NCBI GenBank assembly: GCA_913057945.1 | Contig: CAJXOF010000016.1 | Location: 1 to 64,000, forward strand | Length of the DNA: 64,000 bases | Reading direction: 5' to 3' | From: an uncultured Hyphomonadaceae bacterium | GTDB taxonomy: Bacteria; Pseudomonadota; Alphaproteobacteria; Caulobacterales; Hyphomonadaceae | Shown: positions 44,332 through 53,268 of the stretch, in pieces | Numbering within the stretch: the stretch's first letter is position 1 | How the letters are laid out: each line of letters starts with the position of its first letter | The notes under the pieces: generated by a model | What the model was told of the DNA's origin: nothing | The model's database searches: none | The model's input: only the letters and a program-made list of their open reading frames with translations | Translations under genes and position numbers: made by a program

Positions 44332-44880
44332 TCAGTCGGCCCTGAAGGGCCAGTTTTCGATGCGACACTGTTTCGGCGTCATCATGCCCAGGAGGGGGCC
44401 GAGCATCATGACCATGCGACCGGAGAATTTCGGCTTCCCGGTTTCGACCAGTGCCTTGAAATTCTCGGTTATAAACTTTCCACCCGGCACCATGGATTTC
44501 TCGGTCTTCGTACCCGCCGGCACGTTTTCCGTGATCAGTTTGAAATCGGTGCCGCCCTCCACTTCGGTGAGTTCGTAGATGACGGTGACAGGACCATCAT
44601 CATACTGCGTGAACATCATCGTATGGGCGTAGCGGTGAGGCGGGGAGAAATCGAGTACTTCGCCGACGACAGAGGCGAATTTCCGGTCGGGCGTGATCAT
44701 GCGCATCTTCCCGCCGGGCTTCAGCCCGTCTTCGGTGTCGCAGAGCGCGCCGAAGAAGAAGGGCAGAGCCTCGTCTGTCTTGACCAGCGTGTCCCAGACG
44801 GTGCGAATTGGTGCCTCGATGAACACCTGATAAATGGCGCGGTCAGCATAGCTTGCCGAGTTTGCTTCACTACCTGTCAT
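44332..44880 (-). CDS. SRPBCC/AHSA1-type domain protein
   Basis: The 182-residue protein has an AHSA1-like helix-grip fold: YQVFIEAPIRTVWDTLVKTD near residue 17, DGLKPGGKMRMI, VLDFSPPHRYAHTM and the C-terminal long helix. Such domains bind hydrophobic ligands or act as co-chaperone-like proteins. It lies between the ArsR regulator (4-base overlap with its stop) and the DUF4287 gene, so it is probably controlled by that regulator. Confidence 0.88.
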   Translation of the reverse strand: MTGSEANSASYADRAIYQVFIEAPIRTVWDTLVKTDEALPFFFGALCDTEDGLKPGGKMRMITPDRKFASVVGEVLDFSPPHRYAHTMMFTQYDDGPVTVIYELTEVEGGTDFKLITENVPAGTKTEKSMVPGGKFITENFKALVETGKPKFSGRMVMMLGPLLGMMTPKQCRIENWPFRAD

Positions 44881-45227
44881 GATATGTCCCCCGGTGGTTT
44901 TGCGGCCGCTTCGGCGGCATATTTCAATCCGGTCAGACGGTTCGCAAAATGGCTGGAATAGCTACTCATCCAGCGGTCCTGAATCATCTGGATGGGTGCA
45001 GCGTTCAGGTAGAGGCGGCGGCTGCGGCCGTCCTTTTCGCTGACGACCAGTCCCGCTTTCTCCAGTACGGCGAGATGGTTCATCACCGCGATCCGGCTGA
45101 CATCGAAATGCTTTGCCAGTTCCCCTACCGGACAGCCGGGATTGGCTTTCAATATGTCGAGGACTTGCCGTCGGCTCTCATGAGCCAAGGCGTGAAAGAC
45201 AGCAGACATGTCCTTATCAGTAATCAT
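44877..45227 (-). CDS. ArsR-family transcriptional regulator
   Basis: The 116-residue protein is a winged HTH: ALAHESRRQVLDILKANPG, GELAKHFDVSRIAVMNHLAVLEKAG and the wing VVSEKDGRSRRLYLN. It lacks the paired Cys of metal-sensing ArsR members, so it probably senses something else. Its ATG at 45227 lies inside the 18-bp palindrome ATCATGTAATTACATGAT (45223-45240), suggesting tight autorepression. It is the first gene of the operon. Confidence 0.92.
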   Translation of the reverse strand: MITDKDMSAVFHALAHESRRQVLDILKANPGCPVGELAKHFDVSRIAVMNHLAVLEKAGLVVSEKDGRSRRLYLNAAPIQMIQDRWMSSYSSHFANRLTGLKYAAEAAAKPPGDIS

Positions 45228-45247
45228 GTAATTACATGATTACATGT
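45223..45247. promoter_or_regulatory. Palindromic operator overlapping the ArsR start codon
   Basis: The perfect 18-bp palindrome ATCATGTAATTACATGAT at 45223-45240 is extended by TACATG at 45241-45246. The start codon of the ArsR gene is at 45225-45227. A bound repressor would block the start region. Confidence 0.6.
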
Positions 45248-45295
45248 CTGGGCGTGAGTCAACACCCTTTGGTTCGCAATGGTCAGGAGAGGGGA

Positions 45296-45610
45296 TCAGC
45301 TGATCTTGTCGCTATTGTCGAAGGTTACGGCTGGCGTGCATCGGGCCTCGTCATTGTCCTCCCCGGACAATTGCTCGCCTTTCAAGTCTCGCAGATTGGT
45401 CTCAAACCCTTCCAGTAATACGGCATCCTGTTCGGTAGGATTTTCCAGTTGCTGTAAGGCGGCCACGCGATCTTCAAGCCATTCGACTGCCCTGGCCGCG
45501 CCTTCACCCACCACGGCGTTGCACGCGGTTGGATGGGACGGCGCATCAGCCTGCGCGGGCAATAGGGAAGACGCGATGGCAGCGGCTATCAGAAAGCTGG
45601 ACTTCTTCAT
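45296..45610 (-). CDS. Small exported protein of unknown function
   Basis: The 104-residue product begins with a Sec signal peptide (MKKSSFLIAAAIASSLLPAQA) and has a mature region of about 83 residues with two Cys, in TACNAV and ARCTPA, that could form one disulfide. Helical stretch AVEWLEDRVAALQQLENP lies between. I do not recognise the family. It is likely periplasmic, and is divergent from the helicase gene. Confidence 0.72.
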   Translation of the reverse strand: MKKSSFLIAAAIASSLLPAQADAPSHPTACNAVVGEGAARAVEWLEDRVAALQQLENPTEQDAVLLEGFETNLRDLKGEQLSGEDNDEARCTPAVTFDNSDKIS

Positions 45611-45714
45611 CTTGGGGTCTCCAAGTTCTATTTCCAGGAGCATGACAGGGTGCTGGCACATGCACAACACCCGTCTGTGCCGCAAACCCTGCCCATCGCG
45701 CTATTCGATGCTAT

Positions 45715-48054
45715 ATGTTCGCCATGAGTTCCAATCCGAATCGCCTTTCCATTTCGCAGATGGCCTCGGCCAAGCCGCCGGTCGCGCAAGGGGATGCCGC
45801 CTATCTGGACGGCCTGAACCCCGAACAGCGCGAGGCCGTGCTGACGACCGAAGGTCCGCTCCTGGTGCTGGCCGGTGCCGGCACGGGCAAGACGCGCGTG
45901 CTGACGACGCGTCTGGCGCATATCATCGGCACGCGGCTGGCCTGGCCGTCGCAGACGCTGACCGTGACCTTCACGAACAAGGCCGCGCGCGAAATGCGCG
46001 AACGGGCGCTGACCATGCTGGGCGAGGCGGGTGAGGGCCTGCGCTGGCTTGGTACGTTCCACTCGATCAGCGCGCAGATCCTGCGCAAGCATGCCGAACT
46101 GGCCGGGCTGAAATCGACCTTCACCATCATCGACACCGATGATCAGGTTCGCCTGTGCAAGCAGATCATCCAGGCCGAGAACATCGATCCGAAGCGCTGG
46201 ACGCCGCGCTATCTCGCCAGCCTGATTGATGGCTGGAAGAACCGGGCGCTGACGCCGGACAAGGTGCCGCCGGAAGAGGCCCACCAGTTTGCCGACGGCA
46301 AGGGCATCACCTGTTACCAGATATACCAGGCACGGCTGAAAGTGCTGAACGCCTGCGACTTTGGCGATTTGCTGATCCACAACATCACGATCTTCCAGAA
46401 GAACCCGGATTTGTTGAAGGAATATCACGACAAGTTCCGCTATGTGCTTGTCGACGAATATCAGGATACGAACGTTGCGCAGTATCTGTGGCTGCGCCTT
46501 CTGGCGCAGGGCTCGCAAAACATTTGCTGTGTCGGCGATGACGACCAGTCGATCTATGGCTGGCGCGGCGCGGAAGTGGACAACATCCTCCGTTTCGAGA
46601 AGGATTTTCCCGGCGCGCATGTAATCCGGCTGGAAAAGAACTACCGCTCGACCAAGCATATCCTTGCGGCCGCCTCCTCGGTGATCAGCCATAACAAGAG
46701 CCGCCTCGGCAAGACGCTCTATGTCGGCGACGACAATGCGATTGACGATATTGACGCCTCCAAGGTGAAGGTGCGCGGCCTGTGGGATGGCGAAGCCGAA
46801 AGCCGCCTGATCGCGGACGATATCGAAAGCTGGGTGACGAAGGGCGGCAGCCATGAGGATTGCGCCGTACTGGTGCGCGCCTCGTGGCAGATGCGGGCCT
46901 TCGAGGAACGCTTCATCATGCTGGGCATCCCGTACCGCGTGATCGGCGGGCCGCGCTTCTTCGAGCGTGCCGAGATCCGCGATGCATTGGCCTATTTGCG
47001 GCTCGTGCGCTCGCCCGATGATGACCTCGCCTTCGAGCGGGTCGTGAACCAACCGAAGCGCGGCGTGGGCAATACCTCGCTCGCCAAGCTGCAATCCTAT
47101 GCCCGCGAGGATGGGCGCAGCCTGTTCGTGCTGACGCCAATGGTGCTGCAGACCGACGAGATCAAGGGCGGCGCCAAGCGCGGCCTCACCCAATTCATCG
47201 ACCAGATCAATCTCTGGCGCGACAAGCTGGCCAACGGCATGCCGCATACAGAACTTGCCGAGACGATCCTCGAAGAGTCCGGCTATACCGACATGTTGCA
47301 GAAGGATCGCAGCCCACAGGCGCAGACCCGGCTCGACAACCTCAAGGAACTGGTCCGCGCGATGGGCGAGTTCGACTCGCTGGCCGGATTCCTGGAACAT
47401 ATTGAACTGGTCATGGACGCCTCGGCGGGCGGGGCCGGGGAAGACCGGGTGCAGATCCTGACCCTGCACGGCGCCAAGGGACTCGAATGGCCGGTTGTCT
47501 TCCTGCCCGGCTGGGAAGAGGAAGTCTTCCCGTCCCGCCGCAGCCTTGATGAGAGCGGCATGAAGGGGCTCGAGGAAGAGCGTCGGCTCGCCTATGTCGG
47601 CATCACCCGCGCGCGCCAGCACGCCTATATTTCCTTTGTGGCGAACCGCCAGATCTATGGCCGCTGGCAGAGCGTGCTGCCGAGCCGCTTTGTCGATGAA
47701 CTGCCACATGAGCATGTCGAGGCGATCTCTGAGACGGGCTTCTCCGGTATGCCGGGCGGCGAGAGTGGCTTTACCGGCTCGGTCGAAGACCTTGGCGAGC
47801 GCTCGAACTACAAGAGTCCGGGCTGGCAGCGCCTGAAGGAAAATGCCGGTCGGTTCGATACGCGCCCGCCGCGCGACAATCCCAATCTGTCGGCAACCTC
47901 CGGCGGACCGGCAACTTTCAAGCTCGGCACACGTATCTTCCATGACAAGTTCGGCTATGGCCGGGTGGCTCACACGGAAGGCAACAAGCTGACCGTGGAT
48001 TTCGAAAAGTCCGGACGGAAGAAAGTGATCGCCACATTCGTGCAACCCGTTTGA
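45715..48054 (+). CDS. uvrD: UvrD/PcrA/Rep-type DNA helicase
   Basis: The 779-residue superfamily 1 helicase unwinds DNA 3'-5' in repair and replication. Motifs: VLAGAGTGKTRVLTTR (Walker A) near residue 53, TFTNKAAREMRER (Ia), VLVDEYQDTN (Walker B), GDDDQSIYGWRGAE (III), LEKNYRST (IV), LTLHGAKGLEWPVVFLP (V) and RRLAYVGITRARQ (VI). A C-terminal domain includes GTRIFHDKFGYGRV, as in PcrA/UvrD. The start may be ATG 45715 or 45724. UvrD is the likeliest name among close paralogues. Confidence 0.93.
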   Translation: MFAMSSNPNRLSISQMASAKPPVAQGDAAYLDGLNPEQREAVLTTEGPLLVLAGAGTGKTRVLTTRLAHIIGTRLAWPSQTLTVTFTNKAAREMRERALTMLGEAGEGLRWLGTFHSISAQILRKHAELAGLKSTFTIIDTDDQVRLCKQIIQAENIDPKRWTPRYLASLIDGWKNRALTPDKVPPEEAHQFADGKGITCYQIYQARLKVLNACDFGDLLIHNITIFQKNPDLLKEYHDKFRYVLVDEYQDTNVAQYLWLRLLAQGSQNICCVGDDDQSIYGWRGAEVDNILRFEKDFPGAHVIRLEKNYRSTKHILAAASSVISHNKSRLGKTLYVGDDNAIDDIDASKVKVRGLWDGEAESRLIADDIESWVTKGGSHEDCAVLVRASWQMRAFEERFIMLGIPYRVIGGPRFFERAEIRDALAYLRLVRSPDDDLAFERVVNQPKRGVGNTSLAKLQSYAREDGRSLFVLTPMVLQTDEIKGGAKRGLTQFIDQINLWRDKLANGMPHTELAETILEESGYTDMLQKDRSPQAQTRLDNLKELVRAMGEFDSLAGFLEHIELVMDASAGGAGEDRVQILTLHGAKGLEWPVVFLPGWEEEVFPSRRSLDESGMKGLEEERRLAYVGITRARQHAYISFVANRQIYGRWQSVLPSRFVDELPHEHVEAISETGFSGMPGGESGFTGSVEDLGERSNYKSPGWQRLKENAGRFDTRPPRDNPNLSATSGGPATFKLGTRIFHDKFGYGRVAHTEGNKLTVDFEKSGRKKVIATFVQPV

Positions 48055-48112
48055 TGGTTGACCGCGCGTTCCATTCCGAATTGGATGGGTAAGGCAAAGC
48101 GGTGAGGCGTGC

Positions 48113-48547
48113 ATGGCCGGCTATCTTGAAAAGCGGCTCTACGAGGGTGAAATCCTGCGGTATCGCGGGGAGTTTCACTGGATTGAGTATGCCAAGGCCT
48201 GGCTGATGCTGATCCTGTTCGGCATCATCATCTTCGGCATTGTCTATTTCATTGCCGCAATGGTGCGCCTGAACACGACGGAATTCGTTGTGACCGACCG
48301 GCGGGTCGTCAAGAAGACGGGCCTGTGGTCGGCCAATGTCGAGGAAATCACGCTCGACTCAATTGAAGGCAGTTCCCTCAATCAGGGCATACTCGGGCGC
48401 ATCTTCGGGTTTGGCCGCCTGTCCGTGCATGGGCGCGGTGAGACGCATATCCAGTTTCCGAACATGGCGCATCCGCAAAAATTCCGGGCGGAAGCCGAAA
48501 AGTCGAAACAGGCCGCGCTCGCACCGGGCGGGCCTCTGGTCAGCTGA
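48113..48547 (+). CDS. Membrane protein with bacterial PH (bPH2) domain
   Basis: The 144-residue protein starts with a strand pair (YLEKRLYEGEILRYRGEFH), then one or two membrane segments (AKAWLMLILFGIIIFGIVYFIAAMV, split at residues 27-51). The bPH2 domain follows: TTEFVVTDRRVVKKTG, EITLDSIEGSSLNQG and GRIFGFGRLSVHG. It is anchored in the inner membrane. bPH2 proteins have unclear, often envelope-related, roles. It follows uvrD by 58 bp. Confidence 0.88.
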   Translation: MAGYLEKRLYEGEILRYRGEFHWIEYAKAWLMLILFGIIIFGIVYFIAAMVRLNTTEFVVTDRRVVKKTGLWSANVEEITLDSIEGSSLNQGILGRIFGFGRLSVHGRGETHIQFPNMAHPQKFRAEAEKSKQAALAPGGPLVS

Positions 48548-48741
48548 TTTGTTTTCCTGAAGAATATGCAGCGCCGGGGGCCTGATCAGGGGGGAAGGGA
48601 GGCCAGGCCGGCCGTGTGAAGCGCGATGGGTGGTGCGCTTGCCCCGGAGGGCGAAGGCTGACCCGGCGCTGCACGACCTGTTTGGCATGGGCCAAGCGAA
48701 CGCAAACCGAATGGCGCGTTCATCTGCGGCTCATCTGAAAC

Positions 48742-51700
48742 CTATTCGGCGGCGGGCAGGGACCGGTTGGCGGGTTCGTTCTCGTTCGCGGAAGCGGGGC
48801 CATTGGTCATCTGGCGGTGAGCTTCGCGTTTGCCCCGGACCCGGTCCTTCAGGCGGCCAGCCCAGCGGCCGATGCGGTGCGGGGCGAGCAGCCAGACCGG
48901 CGTGACCAGAAGGATCATCAGGGTCGAAAAGCCGAGACCGAAGACCACAGCCGTCGCCAGCTGGACCCACCATTCAGAGCTTGCGCCGCCGAAATTGATC
49001 GAGCCTTCGAAGAAATTGACGTTCATCTGGATAATCATCGGCAGAAGGCCGCAAATCGTCGTGCCGGTGGTCAGCAGGATCGGACGGATCCGCTGGGCCG
49101 CCGTCGCAATCGCGGCTTCCTCTGGCGTGCGGCCATCGCTGAGCAGGCGGTTATAGGTGTCGATCAGCACGATATTGTTGTTCACCACGATCCCGGCGAG
49201 GGCGACGATGCCTGTCCCGATCATCAGCTGGGAGACGTAAGGCAGGACCAGCTGGATGCCTACGAGAACACCAGCGGTCGAGATGATGACGGCCGTCAGG
49301 GTCAGGAAGACTTGCCAGAAATTGTTGAACTCCCACAGGAGGATGATGGCCATCATGAACAGCATGGCGAGCAAGGCGCCCTGGAAGAAGGCGGCGGCAT
49401 CGGCGCTGTCCTCGTCGGCGCCTTCAAAGCGGACTTCGACGGAGCGGGGCAGGTCCTGTTCGGCGACCCATGCCTTGACCTCTTCCACGATGGCGGCGCC
49501 GGCCCCCTGTTCCAGGGCATTGGCGCGCACATCGATCACGCGGGCCCCATCCCGGCGGACGATCTGGCTGACGCGCGGGGCGGGGATACGGTCGACAAAC
49601 AGGGAAAGCGGAACATTGCCGCGCGGCGTGGCGATGCGGAGATCGTCGATTGCGCTGGCGCTGCGGTCTGCTTGCGGGAAGCGGACACGGATATCGACTT
49701 CATCCTGGGCATCATCGGGGCGGTAGCGACCCACGAGCACACCATTGGTGACAAGCTGGACGGCGGCGCCGACCTGGCTGATGTCGAGACCATATTTACC
49801 GGCTTCGGCGCGGTCGACCTCAAGCTGGTATTCGATGCCGGGAAGGGGGCGTGTGTCTTCGACTTCCCGCAAATCGGACCGGGAATCGAGATAGTCGCGG
49901 ATCATCCGTGCAGCTGTATTGAGCGCGGGGGCATCTTCAGACAGGAGCGCGATCTGGACGTCCTTGCCGGAGGGAGGGCCTTGTTCGCGGGCGGCAATCT
50001 CGAAGCGCAAGCCTGGCACCTCGCTGAGCCGATCACGGATATTCGCCAGGGTACGCCGTCCATTGTGGACGCCATCCGCTGTAGCGAGATCGATCAGGAG
50101 CTGGCCGACCGTATCGCTTGGCTTGCTGGAGGATCCGTCCATGGAGAAGATGGCGCCCCCGGAATTGCCGGCCTCGGTCGAGATGTCTTCCACGCCGTCC
50201 ATGCTGGCGATCGCGGCTTCGGCGCGCCGGACGAGGGAGAGTTGTTCTGCGGTCGAGAGGCTGCCTTGCGCCTGGACGAAGACGAAGGCCTGCTCCGGTT
50301 CCACATCCAGGAAGAGTTCGGATTTGTGCGGCGTGGAGCCGAACCAGATGAAGATCGCAATCACGCCGGCAATGGCAACGCCGGTGACGGCGAGTGGCCG
50401 GGCGATGAGCGATTTGACCAGTTTGACATAGCCGCCCAGCCAGCCGGTGGCGGCTTCGGGGTCTGCATCGGAGGCAAGGGCCGCAAGGCTTTCATCGGTG
50501 CCGTCCGGGCGGGCGCCGATGACCGAGCCGAGCACAGGCAGGAAGATCAGCGCCATGACCAGTGAGGCCGACAGCACGAAGATCAGCGTGATCGGCAGAT
50601 AGGCCATGAACTTGCCAGGCATCGAATTCCAGAACAGGAACGGGATGAAGGCCGCGAGCGTCGTGGCAGTGGAGGCGACAACCGGCCAGAACATGCGCAT
50701 GCCGGCCATGGCATAGGCTTCCTTGCGGTCCAGTCCTTCCGCCATTTTCCGATCGGCATATTCCGTGACCACGATGGCGCCATCGACGAGGATACCGACC
50801 GCGATGACCATGCCGAACATGACCATCATGTTGATCGTGTAGCCGAACGCGCCAAGCAGCAGGAAGGCCATGACGAACGATGCCGGGATCGAAATGCCGA
50901 CCAGAAGCGCGGAGCGCAGGCCAAGCGCGGCGACACAGATGATCATGACCAGCACGACGGCGGTGATGATCGAGTTCTGGAGCTGCCCGAGCTGGTCGCC
51001 GATCAGTTCGGACGCATCGGAAGTGATGCGGACATTGACGGTGCTGGGCCAGCTTTCCTGCTGGGCGGCGACGGTGTCGCGCACGAAATTCGCCGTGTCG
51101 AGAATGTTCGCGCCGGAGCGTTTGACGATCTGGAGTTGCAAGGACGGTTCGCCATTGAAGGTCGCATAGCCGGTCGCATCCTTGTAGGTGCGGCGGATCT
51201 CGGCGACGTCGGACAAGGTGACCGTGGCGTTCTCGGAGCGTTTGACCGGCAGGTTCAGGGCGTCCTGCGCCGACCGGATCAGGCCGGGCACCTTGACGGC
51301 AAAGCTGCCCTCGCCGGTATCAATCTGGCCGGCGGGTACGAGCTGGTTGTTCGCGGTGACGACCGAATAGATGTCCTGATAGGACAAGTTGTAGGTCTCA
51401 AGCTTGACCGGATCGACGATGATTTCGAGCACGTCTTCGCGCTGGCCAATGATGTTGGCTTCAAGCACGCCGGGATTGCGTTCGAGCAAATCCTGCAGCG
51501 TTTCGGCAATGTCATTGAGGCCGCGTTCCGGGGCCTGACCGAACAAATTCACGACCATGATCGGGAATTGCGAGGCGTTCACTTCGGTGATGATCGGCTC
51601 ACGTGCATCGGCGGGGAAAAAGCGCTTGGCCAGGTCGACCTTGTCCTTAACGTCCAGCACGGCCTGGTCGATATCGGAATCGATTTCGAATTCGAGGATC

Positions 51701-51975
51701 AGCTGACCGGCACCTTCCGCGCCAATGCCGGTGAACGTCTTCAGGCCTTCCAGCGACTGGATTTCCTGTTCGATCGGTTTCACCAGCAGGCGTTCCGCGT
51801 CTTCCGGCGTCACGCCGGCAAGCGGCACCGTGATGCCGACAAAGGGAATCGGGATGTCCGGGTCGGCTTCCTTGGGCAGGCCGACATAGGTCGCCGTGCC
51901 CGCAATGATCGCGCAGATCAGGATGGACAAAACCATCCTGGCGCGTCCGATGGCGCCTTCGACGACGCGAGTCAT
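48742..51975 (-). CDS. RND-family efflux pump permease
   Basis: This inner-membrane transporter of 1077 residues uses the proton gradient to export drugs or metabolites as a trimer. Two similar halves each have a large periplasmic domain and about six membrane helices. It starts LSILICAIIAGTATYVGLP, with AIGVE-like TM4 segment GILVDGAIVVTEYADR near residue 400, in which only one Asp of the usual Asp-Asp pair is kept, and GIVVNNNIVLIDTYNR near 940. Its ATG overlaps the adaptor stop by 4 bases. No outer-membrane factor gene is adjacent. Confidence 0.95.
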   Translation of the reverse strand: MTRVVEGAIGRARMVLSILICAIIAGTATYVGLPKEADPDIPIPFVGITVPLAGVTPEDAERLLVKPIEQEIQSLEGLKTFTGIGAEGAGQLILEFEIDSDIDQAVLDVKDKVDLAKRFFPADAREPIITEVNASQFPIMVVNLFGQAPERGLNDIAETLQDLLERNPGVLEANIIGQREDVLEIIVDPVKLETYNLSYQDIYSVVTANNQLVPAGQIDTGEGSFAVKVPGLIRSAQDALNLPVKRSENATVTLSDVAEIRRTYKDATGYATFNGEPSLQLQIVKRSGANILDTANFVRDTVAAQQESWPSTVNVRITSDASELIGDQLGQLQNSIITAVVLVMIICVAALGLRSALLVGISIPASFVMAFLLLGAFGYTINMMVMFGMVIAVGILVDGAIVVTEYADRKMAEGLDRKEAYAMAGMRMFWPVVASTATTLAAFIPFLFWNSMPGKFMAYLPITLIFVLSASLVMALIFLPVLGSVIGARPDGTDESLAALASDADPEAATGWLGGYVKLVKSLIARPLAVTGVAIAGVIAIFIWFGSTPHKSELFLDVEPEQAFVFVQAQGSLSTAEQLSLVRRAEAAIASMDGVEDISTEAGNSGGAIFSMDGSSSKPSDTVGQLLIDLATADGVHNGRRTLANIRDRLSEVPGLRFEIAAREQGPPSGKDVQIALLSEDAPALNTAARMIRDYLDSRSDLREVEDTRPLPGIEYQLEVDRAEAGKYGLDISQVGAAVQLVTNGVLVGRYRPDDAQDEVDIRVRFPQADRSASAIDDLRIATPRGNVPLSLFVDRIPAPRVSQIVRRDGARVIDVRANALEQGAGAAIVEEVKAWVAEQDLPRSVEVRFEGADEDSADAAAFFQGALLAMLFMMAIILLWEFNNFWQVFLTLTAVIISTAGVLVGIQLVLPYVSQLMIGTGIVALAGIVVNNNIVLIDTYNRLLSDGRTPEEAAIATAAQRIRPILLTTGTTICGLLPMIIQMNVNFFEGSINFGGASSEWWVQLATAVVFGLGFSTLMILLVTPVWLLAPHRIGRWAGRLKDRVRGKREAHRQMTNGPASANENEPANRSLPAAE

Positions 51976-53048
51976 GGCTGGGCCCCGCCCTGGGGTACGG
52001 GTTTCACTTCAACGCCTTCAGCCAGGTAATCCTGACCAATCGAGATCATGCGCACTGTGGATGGCAGGCCGGTGACCCAGGCGCCCTCAGGCGTTTCATC
52101 TATGACCTTGATGGGCGCGAACTGGACCATGTTCTGGTCATCTACGTATCGCACGCCAAGATCGCCCGCATCGGACAGGGTCAGCAGGCCGGGAGAGATC
52201 AGTGTGGCAGGCATTTCGCCCATCGGGATGAAAAGTTCGGCCGTCACGCCGGCTGCAACCGGGTCTTCGCCGGTTTCGAGTTCAGCCTCGATCCGGAACG
52301 TGCGTGTGCCTTCATCCGCCGTGCGGGACACATAGCGCAGCTTGGCGGGGTAGGTCTTGCCGCTCGGCAGGCGGGCTGTGGCGTCCATCCCGGTTGCCAG
52401 TTGGCCGGCATTGGCTTCGGCCACTTCGACGGCCACGATGACCGGGTCCATGTCCACCATCGTGCCGCAGGGCTGGCCGGGAGAGAGATAGTCGCCGGCC
52501 TCGGCGATCCGTGTTTCGAAAATACCGTCAAAGGGGGCGCGGATCTGGGTCTTGGATAGTTCGACGCGGGCCGCATTCACCGAGGCTTCGGCGGCGTCCA
52601 CGGCTGCTTTGGCGGAGGCTTCATTGTTGGCGGGGGCAAGGCCCTTTTCGGCCAGCGTTCTTGCCGCTTCAAAATCGATCTGGGCGGCATCGCGGCGCGC
52701 TTCCGCCTCTTCGAGACGTGCAGCGCGCGCTTCGACATCGAGCCCGCAGAGCAGCGTGCCGCGCGAGACGCGGGTGCCTTCGCGGACGGGGGTCGAGACG
52801 ACATTGCCGGAGGTGCCGGCCTTTACGCTCACGGATTTGTCGGGCGCCGTCAGGCCCTTGGCTTTCAGGCGGATGCCGTGGGTCTGGGCGGTAACGACGA
52901 AGGTTACCGCTTGCGGGGCGGCGGTGCTCTGTTCGAGGCGCACGTCTTCATGCTGCGTGCTGATGTCGCCGCGAATGAAGCTGCGGACCACAAACCAGGT
53001 CAGCAGGCCAATAAAGATGGCGATGGCAATTTTGACGGATCGGTTCAC
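51972..53048 (-). CDS. RND efflux membrane-fusion (adaptor) protein
   Basis: The 358-residue protein has an N-terminal membrane anchor (AIAIFIGLLTWFVVRSFI), a lipoyl-like half (GTSGNVVSTPVREGTRVSRG), a coiled-coil hairpin (ARLEEAEARRDAAQIDFEAA to KAAVDAAEASVNAARVEL), a second lipoyl half (IRAPFDGIFETRIAEAGDY) and beta-barrel domains. It links the pump to an outer-membrane channel. The start is a GTG at 53048. The gene is upstream of and overlaps the permease gene. Confidence 0.95.
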   Translation of the reverse strand: MNRSVKIAIAIFIGLLTWFVVRSFIRGDISTQHEDVRLEQSTAAPQAVTFVVTAQTHGIRLKAKGLTAPDKSVSVKAGTSGNVVSTPVREGTRVSRGTLLCGLDVEARAARLEEAEARRDAAQIDFEAARTLAEKGLAPANNEASAKAAVDAAEASVNAARVELSKTQIRAPFDGIFETRIAEAGDYLSPGQPCGTMVDMDPVIVAVEVAEANAGQLATGMDATARLPSGKTYPAKLRYVSRTADEGTRTFRIEAELETGEDPVAAGVTAELFIPMGEMPATLISPGLLTLSDAGDLGVRYVDDQNMVQFAPIKVIDETPEGAWVTGLPSTVRMISIGQDYLAEGVEVKPVPQGGAQP

Positions 53049-53268
53049 GGTTCAGTCTTTCGCACGGCTGGCTGTGTAGCAGATATAGGGCGCGGCGTCG
53101 CCGTAATAAGTCCGCCGGAGACGCATAGTTAACAACCGACTGTTGCGATCCGGCAAAGCTGGCGCCGCGTTTTGAGGTTTCACGGCAAGGTATGATTAAT
53201 AAATGCCCGGATCAGCCTGACTGGGATGAGGGTGGCCGTGACAAGGGTGGCCGGGATCAGGGGCCAGA

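Noticed and set aside
45628..48114. An 828-codon minus-strand frame opposite uvrD
   Set aside because: It reads as a codon mirror of the helicase, has no motifs and would cover the helicase promoter; UvrD is unambiguous on the plus strand.
48817..50565. A 582-codon plus-strand frame opposite the RND permease
   Set aside because: Antisense of a GC-rich membrane-protein gene; charged product with no membrane segments or family match.
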